From Lithodes maja (Eukaryota > Arthropoda > Malacostraca > Decapoda > Lithodidae), in contig JBAKBP010012369.1 in the NCBI GenBank assembly GCA_037953745.1, positions 1-64,000 on the forward strand: a stretch of 64,000 bases of DNA. The letters are read 5' to 3'. Position 1 is the first letter of the stretch. Each line of letters opens with the position of its first letter. The position numbers were made by a program, and so were the translations under genes. The notes under the pieces are model-generated. The model was not told the origin of the DNA, made no database searches, and saw nothing but the letters and a program-made list of their open reading frames with translations. This document shows positions 21,505 through 30,594 of this stretch, one piece after another.

Positions 21505-22178
21505 CAATAACTTTATTTCTCTGAGCTGTCATTAACCCTCCAGCCCCGGCTATGTATTATATATATATTCCTCGAAATCCGGGTGTTTTGGCCGAAAAAC
21601 GTCTAGGCTAGGCTACCGTATATTCGTTAATCAGACTGCTTCCCGCATTCCCGCGCATCCCCAAGCGTAGCTGTGTTATTTACCTGTAGAATGGCATTAA
21701 GTAGAGCTCTCTAAGTCAACTGGTTGAGCTGTGATGATGATTTCATTGGAGATAACTTTATGGCCAAAACAGCCACTTTACACCACTTTTCGATACTTAA
21801 CAACAACATACAGGCACACACGAACAAGCGACGCTCTCCTTCTTGTGGCCGGAGATGCGGAGCGTCGGTCCAGCCGGCTGTTGTTTACATGCGTCGGACC
21901 GACGCCGCGCACAGCAAGCTCACAGGCTGTGACGTCATGGGTGTTTAAGAGACCATCCGGGTTCCTGTTACATGCTTTTTTATGGGCGTTCAAGAGCCCA
22001 TCCGGGAACGGAGGGTTAAAGGACAATTTCTACTTGAGGCGAAATGATTTGGCGGCTCCGTAACTGATGTGGAGCTCATACAATTTATACATTTGGGGGA
22101 AGTCTTGTTGGTGCAGTCTTTTGAGTTATGAGTACCGGCACAGAAGTTGCATTTTGGATCCTCATTTTTCCGAAAAAA
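21505..22178 (-). pseudogene. L2-like LINE ORF1, C-terminal zinc-knuckle part, split by a TTAA element
   Basis: The codons between 22,178 and 22,020 encode zinc-knuckle-like Cys/His motifs ('CNFCAGTHNSKDC', 'KCINCMSS', 'NHFASSRNC'). The TTAA element follows, and the frame continues from 21,535 to a stop at about 21,505. Ignoring the insert and one TTAA, the two parts are in the same frame. CCHC knuckles are usual in LINE ORF1 or Gag-like nucleic-acid-binding proteins. The N-terminal part is missing. Confidence 0.7.
21532..22019 (+). mobile_element. TTAA element type 1 (488 bp), copy 4
   Basis: Perfect TTAA at both ends. It ends with hairpins 'GGGTGTTTAAGAGACC' and 'GGGCGTTCAAGAGCCC', each followed by ATCCGGG. 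Closely related to copies 1 and 5. It splits the L2-like LINE ORF1. Confidence 0.9.
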
Positions 22179-22180
22179 AT

Positions 22181-22899
22181 AGAAGGCCGAGTGTCTTTTA
22201 CTGCCGTGGTGTAATTGATTAAGCGTCGGCTATCGTTCTGATGGTCGATGGTTCGATCCCCACTGAGAGACTAGAAACATTTAGTGGCTCACGTGTATTT
22301 GTGATATATTCTCAATATTTGTAACTCTCATGCTTTGTGGGTTAGAATTAAATGAAATCAATTTCAACCCGAGTTGCGTCGGGACACTCAAAAATCCGTG
22401 TATGGTATTCTGGAAATATGGATCCTACAACTAGGTTTGAATTGAAATATATTCGCCTAGTGGGTTTCCCTTCTCCCTAACATAAATAGGATAGAAGGCT
22501 GAGTGTCTTTTACTGCCGTGGTGTAATTGATTAACCGTCGGCTATCGTTCTGATGGTCGATGGTTCGATCCCCACTGAGAGACTAGAAACATTTAGTGGC
22601 TCACGTGTATTTGTGATATATTCTCAATATTTGTAACTCTCATGCTTTGTGGGTTAGAATTAAATGAAATCAATTTCAACCCGAGTTGCGTCGGGACACT
22701 CAAAAATCCGTGTATGGTATTCTGGAAATATGGATCCTACAACTAGGTTTGAATTGAAATATATTCGCCTAGTGGGTTTCCCTTCTCCCTAACATAAATA
22801 GGATAGAAGGCTGAGTGTCTTTTACTGCCGTGGTGTAATTGATTAAGCGTCGGCTATCGTTCTGATGGTCGATGGTTCGATCCCCACTGAGAGACTAGA

Positions 22900-22904
<5 letters not shown>
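22181..22904 (+). repeat. Tandem array of tRNA-derived SINE, units 1-3 (312-bp period)
   Basis: Units start at 22,181, 22,493 and 22,805, each with 'AGAAGGC(C/T)GAGTGTCTT' followed by the same A box and B box as unit 0. Units 1 and 2 are nearly identical over 312 bp. Unit 3 breaks off after 'GACTAGAAACAT' into (AT)n. A SINE arranged head-to-tail like a satellite is atypical. Confidence 0.92.

Positions 22905-22964
<60 letters not shown>
22905..22964. repeat. (AT)n microsatellite
   Basis: About 28 AT units at the junction between the SINE array and the pogo-type element. Confidence 0.95.
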
Positions 22965-22967
<3 letters not shown>

Positions 22968-23392
22968 TAGGGTCCCCAATTGTGCAAGAATTTGGTGGAT
23001 GAATGAGGGTGCACAACTCGAAATCGTACAACTCGAAACATGTATCTTCTGGGAAATAATTAATTTGGTGGATGGACGGTCCAGAGTTCAGGGGTTCAAC
23101 TTCACATTACCTATACAAAACAACACTAACTGACACATATTCATAACAATACATTGGTTGGCGGCACACCATGGCGGAAGGCGGACGCAAGTTTGAGGCT
23201 CCGGCATATGTTATGGGAATGGTCAATTAATTCACGGATATCGAGTGCATACGGGGCTAACAAGAAGAGGAAGGATTTAGTGAAGTGTTTGGAGGATATG
23301 TTGGTGTGGTGGAGGGGTGATATATAGTGTAATAAGAGTGTGTAGTGACGGGACAGCGGTAGGGTTGTGAGTTGTTGAGTTTGTAAACAAAC

Positions 23393-24484
23393 ATGGCAGA
23401 GGGAATTTCGGGTATGACGGAGGCGGAAGGAAGGTTACAACGTTTTCGGGGATTTAAGAGCACAGATAAGAAGTTAGAAGAGGTTAGTATTGTTGTGAAG
23501 GATTTGGAAAAGTGGATGAGTGATACGGAGAAATGGAAGGGGGATATTGGTGAGAAAGTTAAGGCACTGTGTGTAATGTGTGGTGTGACAGGTGGGGAAG
23601 GGAATAGGCCTAGCGAAGGAAGTGAATGCAGGCCTATTTTGGCAGTTAATGAGAGCCTAGAGATGGTATTGAAAAGGGTAGATGAACTGGGAGCAGAGAA
23701 TATGGCATTGAAGGAGCAGCTGAAGGAATACGAAGGACGTTTCACGGAAGTAAAGGAGTCGACTGCATGGACGGTGGTAGGTAAACAAAAAGTCAAGGAT
23801 TTGGAGGATATTATGAAAGAGCAAAAGGAAGAAATGAATATGACCAAAAAAAGTTTTGAGAGTGCAGTTGTAGGGGTCATAAAGAACAAGGAGAGTGTCG
23901 TGAGGGAGGCCATGGACAGGGATAGGGGTGTAATCTTGTATGGAGATATAGAGACTCATATGAATGATAATGGAGTGAGAAAAGTGAGGGATATAGAGAC
24001 AGTGAAGGAGGTCTTGAAAGGTGTGGATGAGGACGAATATGGATGGGAAGGGCAGGTGGAGGAGGTCAGTAGGATAGGTAGATATAAAAGGGGAGAGATG
24101 AGACCTATAAGGGTACAGTTTAAAACTAGGGTAGTGGCGGAGACTGTGACAAATTTTAGTTGGAGGCTAAATACAAATGATAAACTGAAACACATCAGAC
24201 TAAAGAAGGATTTGAGTATAGAACAAAGGACAAAAATTAAGGAATTACAAGAAAAGGCTGATGAAAATAATGGAAAGTTGGATGAGGAGGATAAGAGAAA
24301 TTTTTACTGGAGAGTGAGGGACGGAAAAGTGAGGAAGTGGTTTATAAGAGTAGAAGGGAGGGGGAGATCAGGGAGGGGAGAGAATGTGATGGGAGTTGTG
24401 ACGGAGGAGGAGAACGGGGTGGAGGTGTCACAGGGAGAGACAGGAGACAAAGAGGCAGACCCAGTAGTGCTAACAGGGGAGTAG
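23393..24484 (+). CDS. LINE ORF1 protein: coiled coil plus RRM-like domain
   Basis: A 363-codon unbroken ORF with a clear ATG ('MAEGISGMTEAEGRL'). The first ~190 residues are charged and heptad-rich ('ENMALKEQLKEYEG', 'KVKDLEDIMKEQKEE'), suggesting a coiled coil. Around residues 185-310, the pattern 'RGVILYGDIE', 'RPIRVQFKTRVVAE' and 'LKHIRLKKDLSIEQR' resembles the RRM plus C-terminal domain arrangement of L1-type ORF1p; this is by motif style and is not proven. The tail is Glu/Gly/Arg-rich. The expected role is binding and trimerising on the LINE RNA. ORF2 overlaps its 3' end. Confidence 0.75.
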   Translation: MAEGISGMTEAEGRLQRFRGFKSTDKKLEEVSIVVKDLEKWMSDTEKWKGDIGEKVKALCVMCGVTGGEGNRPSEGSECRPILAVNESLEMVLKRVDELGAENMALKEQLKEYEGRFTEVKESTAWTVVGKQKVKDLEDIMKEQKEEMNMTKKSFESAVVGVIKNKESVVREAMDRDRGVILYGDIETHMNDNGVRKVRDIETVKEVLKGVDEDEYGWEGQVEEVSRIGRYKRGEMRPIRVQFKTRVVAETVTNFSWRLNTNDKLKHIRLKKDLSIEQRTKIKELQEKADENNGKLDEEDKRNFYWRVRDGKVRKWFIRVEGRGRSGRGENVMGVVTEEENGVEVSQGETGDKEADPVVLTGE

Positions 24485-27400
24485 GGTACGGACTGGAGGA
24501 GCGGGATGGTGTAATTGCTGAAGGAATGGTAGATGGATTAAGGATTATGTTTAGTAATGTGGATGTGTTTACCCAGGACAAGAAAAGAGAACTGATATGT
24601 AGGTTGCAGGATGAAGAGGAAAAACCTGATGTCATAGCCCTACAGGAAGTAAGACCAAAAAATGCTAGAATTGAAAGGGAACTGGTGGAATATAGTTTGG
24701 AGGGTTTTTGAGTTATATGGGAGAAATGCTATTAGAGCAGAGGTTGGAAGAGGACTGTTTATTTATGTAAGAAAAGAGCTCAAGGTTAATGAGGTAGATA
24801 TGAGACAGCAGTATTGTGAGTATTTGTGTATTGAAGTAAAATGTGTAAAAGGATCAATTCTAATTGCCTCTATATATAGAAGCCCAAATAATAGCAGGGA
24901 AGAGGATGATAACCTACTGAAAGCAATGGAGGAGCTAGATAATAGAGAGAACAAATATAAAATTTTGATTGGAGATTTCAATTTGCCAAGGATCAACTGG
25001 GCAAATTGTACTACTCCAGCGGGACAGGGTAGCCTGGAAAATAAGTTTATAGAGAAAGTGAGAGATTGTTTTTTAACGCAACATATTGTAGAGATGACAA
25101 GATATAGAGATGGGACGCAGGGGAGTGTACTTGATTTGATTTTTAGCAATGAAGAGGATATAGTGGAACATGTTAATGTGGATAGCCCTATAGGTCGTAG
25201 TGACCATGCCTGTATAAGCTTTAGTTGTAACATTAAATCAGAGAGGGATAATAGAAGCAATAGAAAAATATACATGTATGATAGAGCAGATTATGAGCTG
25301 CTGAGACGGTGTTTGGACATTGACTGGGGGGAATACTTGAACGGTGAAGACGCTGAAGGAATGTGGAGGAAAATTAGAGTCAAACTGGAGAATGCTGTAT
25401 CCAAAAGTGTACCAGTAAGGGAATATAAGGATAAAACAAAATTGAGGAAAAGAACTAACCCAGAATTGCCAATGAAAAGAAAGCTTTGGATATTGATTAG
25501 AAGAAAGAAACGATTGTGGGAAAGATTAAAATTGTTAAAAAAGAACAGGGGGTCTAGTATAGAGGCTAAGGAAGTGGATCTGGAACGCAGACAAATAAAC
25601 AATAAAATAAGGTGGGAAACAAGGAGGGGGGTGAAGGAGAGGGAGAGAGAGATAGCTAGAAATGTGAAGGATAATCCAAAAATATTCTGGAAGTACATTC
25701 AGGAAAAGTTAACAAGAAGAGTAGGGATCCCAGAGCTGGTAGGGGGGTTGAATGATGGGAGTAGAGCGGAGACTGATAAGGAGAAAGCAGAGGTGCTGGG
25801 GAAATACTTTGGGGGGGTACTAACAGTGGAGTCGGAGGATGCAGTGCCTACTATTCCCATCAAACAGGCACCGGCACTAGAACTATTAGAGTTTTCCCAT
25901 GCTAGAATAAGAAGGGCTATAGAAAAAATGAACAGAAGTAAGTCACCGGGACCGGATGGGATACACCCAAGAATCATAAAGGAAGGAGGGGAGATGTTAG
26001 TAGAGCCATTGAAAATGTTATTTGAGGTATCGTTTAATACAGGACAAATCCCGATGGACTGGAGAGAGGCGAACATAACAGCTATATTTAAGAAGGGAAA
26101 GAGAAATGACCCAGGGAATTATAGACCAGTCAGTTTGACAAGTGTTGTGTGTAAACTAATGGAAACGGTAATTAGAGAAGGAATAATGGATCATATGAAG
26201 TCAAACCAACTTTTCAGTGGGAGACAGTTTGGATTCTTGCCGGGGAGGTCGACGGTACTACAGCTAATTAAGGTGGTAGATGATTGGATGCAAATTCTAG
26301 AAGATGGTGATGTAATAGACGTGGTATATTGCGATTTTATGAAGGCCTTCGATAAGGTCCCACATAAAAGGTTAATAGAGAAAGTTAGAAGCTATAATAT
26401 AGGGGAGAAATGTGTGAAATGGATAGAAGCCTTCCTGAAAGATCGGAGACAGAGGGTACTGGTGAATGGAATAGGCTCGGGGTGGAGGGAAATTACAAGT
26501 GGGGTACCTCAGGGATCTGTGTTGGGACCACTGCTGTTCGTTATATTTATCAACGACTTGCCTGAAGTTATAACTAATGGAAGTGAGGTATACCTGTATG
26601 CGGATGACACTAAGCTGTATAGAAGAGTGAGGAGTAAGGAAGATATGGGTTTGCTTCAAGGAGATGTGGAGGGCATGAAGGGATGGTCTGAGCATTGGTT
26701 AATGCCTTTTCATCTAAAAAAATGCAAGTACATGCGGATTGGGACCAGCAAGATAGACAAGGTAGGATACAGTATGTATGAAGCGATGGAGGAAGTAAGT
26801 GCAGAAAAGGATATAGGAGTAGTGATAGACAATAAGTTAAATTTCTCAGAACATTTAGCGGAAAAGATAAACAAAGCCAATAGAATTGTAGGGCTGATAA
26901 GGAGGACATATGTGTCACTTGACGAAGAAATCTTCAGGAATCTCTATACAGCGCTGGTTAGGCCGCACCTGGAATATGCGAACCAGGTGTGGGCTCCATA
27001 TATGGTAAAGGATATAGAAGCAGTGGAGAAAGTGCAGAGGAGAGCTAGCAAGCTGGTACCAACGTTGAAGAACGCGGGCTATGAGCAGAGCTTGAGGACA
27101 CTGGGGCTTCCGACACTGGCATATAGGAGAAAGAGGGGGGATATGATAGAGACTTTCAAGATAGTGTCAGGAAAGTACGATGAGGATGTGTGTGAAGGTA
27201 TCTTCTTGATGCGGGAGGGAACAAGAACGAGAGGACACTCTAAGAAAATTTACAAAGAAAGAAATAAGCTTAAGAAGGCAAAGAACTCATTTTGTGATAG
27301 AGTGGTAAATGAGTGGAACGCACTGCCCCAGTATGTAGTCGATTCCGAATCAATAAGGGAGTTTGAAAGTAATCTTGATAAAGCATGGGGAAGACAAGAT

Positions 27401-27526
27401 TTGAAGTTTGATTATAAAACAAAAATACAGAATAGTAAAAATGTTGCGTCTGCTACCGCCGCCGCCAACACCGTGAACGACCGCAGCAGTGCAAGTACTG
27501 GTACTGAGCTGGATACACAGGCATAG
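24337..27526 (+). pseudogene. CR1-group LINE ORF2: endonuclease plus reverse transcriptase, single frameshift
   Basis: The N-terminal frame (24,337-24,711) has 'LRIMFSNVDVFTQDKKREL' and 'PDVIALQEVRPKN'. One frameshift near 24,711 moves to a 954-codon frame ending at 27,526. The endonuclease continues with 'LIGDFNLPRINW' and 'GRSDHACISF'. The RT shows 'KSPGPDGIHPRI', 'NYRPVSLTSVVCKLME', 'YCDFMKAFDKVPHKRL', 'GVPQGSVLGPLLFVIF' and the catalytic 'YLYADDTKLYRRV'. The C-terminal block is 'VRPHLEYANQVWAPY'. All catalytic boxes are present, so only the frameshift visibly separates it from an intact protein; a sequencing error there cannot be excluded. Confidence 0.9.
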
Positions 27527-27623
27527 TTTGCCTTTTTCCAGAGGATCTACTGTAAGAAACTGTAAGATAATATAAATAAAAGTAAGCAATAATTAAACAA
27601 TAATAAGTCATTGTTTACTCACA

Positions 27624-28111
27624 TTAACCCTCCAGCCCCGGTTATGTATTATATATATATTCCTCGAAACCCGGGTGTTTTGGCCGAAAAACGTCTAGGC
27701 TAGGCTACCGTATATTCGTTAATCAGACTGCTTCCCGCATTCCCGCGCATCCCCAAGCGTAGCTGTGTTATTTACCTGTAGAATGGCATTAAGTAGAGCT
27801 CTCTAAGTCAACTGGTTGAGCTGTGATGATGATTTCATTGGAGATAACTTTATGGCCAAAACAGCCACTTTACACTACTATTCGATACTTAACAACAACA
27901 TACAGGCACACACGAACAAGCGACGCTCTCCTTCTTGTGGCCGGAGATGCGGAGCGTCGGTCCAGCCGGCTGTTATTTACATGCGTCGGACCGACGCCTC
28001 GCACAGCAAGCTCACAGGCTGTGACGTCATGGGTGTTTAAGAGACCTTCCGGGTACCTGTTATATGCTTTTTTATGGGCGTTCAAGAGCCCTTCCGGGAA
28101 CGGAGGGTTAA
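27624..28111 (+). mobile_element. TTAA element type 1 (488 bp), copy 5
   Basis: Perfect TTAA ends. Hairpins 'GGGTGTTTAAGAGACC' and 'GGGCGTTCAAGAGCCC' are each followed by TTCCGGG. Nearly identical to copy 4. It sits immediately 3' of the LINE. Confidence 0.9.
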
Positions 28112-28199
28112 GCTAGGGGGCTCCGAGGCAAACCCCTGCGGCAGGGCGAGTGCAGCTATGCTACCCCGGCCCCGTCTCCGTCTCCGTCCCCGTCTCCGT
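28112..28199. other. GC-rich spacer with (CGTCTC)n-like repeat
   Basis: A short GC-rich stretch ends in imperfect hexamers around 'GTCTCCGTCTCCGTCC'. It replaces the expected continuation of the transposase frame. Confidence 0.6.
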
Positions 28200-28335
28200 T
28201 ATTCTTATAAATTGATCTAACATTCGACTCGGTAAGTCCCAACTGCCTGGCTACAACTGAATTTCCTTTTCCAGCATCCTTTAACTCGATAACTTTCTGC
28301 TTTAGTTCCAGTGTGATGGTCAGCCGCTCAAGGTA
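28200..28335 (-). pseudogene. pogo/Tigger transposase N-terminus (psq-type HTH)
   Basis: About 45 minus-strand codons read 'LTITLELKQKVIELKDAGK', then 'SVVARQLGLTESNVRSIYK', a canonical psq/CENP-B N-terminal helix-turn-helix of Tigger transposases. It then runs into the CGTCTC repeat and stops. No DDE domain remains within this element. Confidence 0.75.
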
Positions 28336-28617
28336 TACAAATTTCTCACGAAGCTATGCGTGCACTAGAGCGGGGGCAAAAAAATATGGCCGACTACCCC
28401 CACGGCGCATGATGTATCTCGCACAGCTGTGAAGAAACTTGTACATTTGGGTTTCTCCACGGATTTGCTTACCTTTATTCCGGCGCTCGCACACTTCGAA
28501 CAATAGTAGCACAGTTTGGAATTATTAAATGAATATTTTTGGTAGCTCGCACAACTCGTGAAACGCACAGCTCGAACACGCACAAATGGGGACCCTACTG
28601 TTATATATATATATACA

Positions 28618-29240
28618 GTATATATATTCCAGCTACTCCCTCTCGGGCATAGGCTGAGAGCCTGTACATTCAACTGTACAATCAACGGTGAAGCTCGTGA
28701 GGTCTCGTTCCAGTCTAGGGAGTGAGACATGCAAAGCACCTTGAGATGCAACCAGCCACCGCTATCTAATAATAATAATAATAATAATAGTTCTTAAAGC
28801 CAGCGCATGCTAAGCCAGCTAAGGATAGCCCAATAAGGCCGATTAGGCGTATTTCCATTGGGGTCCTGTACTACTACCCCATCCCCTTGCTCATGAGGGA
28901 TGGTAACGACTCAGTGCTTGTGAAAAATCTTTAATGGGCCGAGCGTGGGCGCGATCCCGTGCCTTCTGGGTGGAAGTCCGAGACGCTGGTCACTACACCA
29001 GCGCGGTCGCCTTTGCAAGATGCACGGTTGCCCACCCATGGCTCGAAGCAGCCCCATCTCTGAAGCTGCCTTGCCCCAGAGTGCTTCACTGTCTCACCAC
29101 CTACACTCGGACCCTCACTCTCAGAACGCCTCCTATTGAGCAATGAACTCACTAGGCATTGTCCCCCTGTAGCCTATTTTGAATATGGGAATATTCATAC
29201 ATTGCTATTTAATCAGGGAACAATAAGGGTACAGTCAGCT
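28618..29240 (-). repeat. Composite SINE-A, minus strand, split by SINE-B
   Basis: It matches the body of the SINE at 58,390-58,952: 'CCTATGCCCGAGAGG', 'GTCTCACTCCCTAGACTGGA', 'GGAACAATGAGGGTA' and 'GGGAATATTCATACA'-type segments occur in reverse order. Its tRNA head is missing or eroded near 29,240. It is interrupted at 28,751-29,017 by another SINE. Confidence 0.78.
28751..29017 (-). repeat. SINE-B inserted in SINE-A, with AGATGCA target duplication
   Basis: It is flanked by a direct 7-bp duplication, AGATGCA at 28,744-28,750 and 29,018-29,024. On the minus strand it begins with a tRNA-like head (A-box-like 'TGGTGTAGTGACC', weak B box) and ends near a (TTA)n tract. Its 'AAGGATAGCCCAATAAGGC' block recurs at 58,997-59,016. 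Confidence 0.78.
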
Positions 29241-29423
29241 CTCCTAATTTGTGCGTATATGGGCGACACAGGGCGGCGTGTATTAGGAATTCGCGAATTA
29301 GGAATAACATACCTTATGGGAAAAATAGCTTATGGTGGACACCTTGAAAAAAATTACCTAATTTTGACAATTTTTGCCCTAAATACCAACCAAAAGTGGA
29401 TTAAATGATGAACAATAAGACAT
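29241..29423. other. AT-rich spacer, nothing recognised
   Basis: It contains weakly repetitive 'GTATTAGGAATTCGCGAATTAGG' minus a few bases, resembling terminal-repeat decay, but no assignable element or gene. Confidence 0.4.
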
Positions 29424-30331
29424 CTATCTATCTATCTATTGCCTGACGCCGTGATCCCCGAAGGGGTGGCCACGAACGAACCGCCCCCATGCACCTCTGT
29501 CCCCGGTCAGTCGACGCCCCTCCCCCCAACCAGCACCGCCTTCGTTCATATACTTCCTCACTCCATCCTTCCACCTCTCATTCGGTCTACCTCTCCCTCT
29601 CTGTCCCTCCACCTCGCTCTCGTACACCCTCTTAGTCATTCTCTCGCTTTCCATACGTTCCATATGGCCGAACCATCTCAAGTTGTTCCTTTTCACACTT
29701 TCCTGCACATCTACCTCCGCACCACACCTTCTTACTTCCTCATTAGTCTGTCTATCCCTCCATGTAACTCCGCATGCACTTCTTAGGTAATTCATTTCCA
29801 CTGTTCTCACTCTTGGTCTGAGTCTCTCAACCAACGTCCATGCTTCGCTTCCGTAAGTCAGTGTCGGGATTACCACACTGTCATGCAAGGACTTCTTCAC
29901 TTCCATACTGACCACCCTATTTCTTGTTACTGCTTTCAGCATTCCTACAACCCTCTTCCCCTGTTGTACCCTCTCCTGCACTTCTTCATCCATAGTCCCA
30001 TCTTTACTCAACACACTGCCCAGATACTTAAAAGAGTTGACGATATCCATAGCCTGACCGTTCAGCTTCACCTCACACTCTGTGACTTCACCCCTTTCGA
30101 AGACCATAACCTTGTTCTTCCCCGCATTTACCTTCAAATTCCATTTTTTGCACACTGATCCAAACTCATTTACCAGACCCTGCAACTCCCATTCATTATC
30201 ACTCATCAGAACTGTATCATCCGCAAACAGCAGTATAGGTAGCTTCCACTCAATTCCCTCCCTTTTCAGCAATACACCAACATCCACTGCTCTTGATAGT
30301 ATTTCTTTCATGACTCCATCCATATATTATA
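29424..30331 (-). pseudogene. RTE-like LINE 3' half with (TAGA)n tail
   Basis: 295 unbroken codons on the minus strand begin just before the catalytic box 'LLFADDTVLMSDNE', followed by 'NAGKNKVMVFE', 'FKYLGSVLSKDG', 'TYGSEAWTL' and 'RWFGHMERMESERMTKR', a typical RTE-type C-terminus. The stop at 29,436 is followed by the tail (TCTA on plus, 29,424-29,440). It is 5'-truncated near 30,331, so the fingers and endonuclease are missing. FADD replaces the more common YADD, which is normal in this group. Confidence 0.88.
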
Positions 30332-30580
30332 GGTTTGACTCCTGCAAGGAGATAAAGAAAACCTAATATTTAGTAGTGGCCCCGTAATCATTGACGATTA
30401 TGCCTATTACATAAGGCTACCTCTTCAAACGCCCATACGCGCAGTTTGAAACTACCGCCGCAGAGCTCAGAGGAACCTTCATCATAAGCACACGCTAAAT
30501 CACTCATGGTTCGTCTTTATGATTGGGTTCTCACTACAAAAAAACTTTGTCACAAATAAAAAATAAAAATAAAATAAGAA
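30332..30580. other. Spacer between two RTE-like fragments
   Basis: About 250 bp, with an A-rich stretch near 30,540-30,580 and no coding pattern that I recognise. Confidence 0.4.
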
Positions 30581-30594
30581 TAACTATTCATAAG

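Larger units (their letters stand above)
18386..22178 (-). mobile_element. L2-like LINE inserted in a SINE array
   Basis: On the minus strand: the end of ORF1 with CCHC knuckles (22,178-~21,505), a nearly complete ORF2 (~21,503-18,549), a short 3' region, and a (TTA)n tail at 18,385-18,402. A TTAA element (21,532-22,019) interrupts ORF1. It lies between SINE array units 0 and 1. The 5' end is truncated within ORF1. Confidence 0.85.
23150..27623 (+). mobile_element. CR1-group LINE, nearly intact, with coiled-coil ORF1
   Basis: A 5' region of ~240 bp is followed by ORF1 (23,393-24,484), an overlapping ORF2 (to 27,526) and a ~95-bp A/T-rich 3' end. A TTAA element begins at 27,624, right after it. 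Only one frameshift is evident in ORF2, so this is one of the youngest LINEs in the window. Confidence 0.85.
22965..28601 (-). mobile_element. pogo/Tigger-type element with nested insertions
   Basis: Inverted terminal repeats are 'AGTAGGGTCCCCAATTGTGC' (22,966) and the complement of 'GCACAAATGGGGACCCTACTG' minus its last base (to 28,600). Both flanks are TA-rich microsatellite. The inside holds a transposase N-terminus (28,200-28,335, minus), a complete CR1-like LINE (23,150-27,623) and a TTAA element. The rest of the transposase is absent, so this is a deletion derivative. Confidence 0.75.

Noticed and set aside
23257..23913. 218-codon minus-strand ORF
   Set aside because: It lies opposite a coherent LINE ORF1 with coiled-coil pattern; its own composition is that of an antisense shadow.
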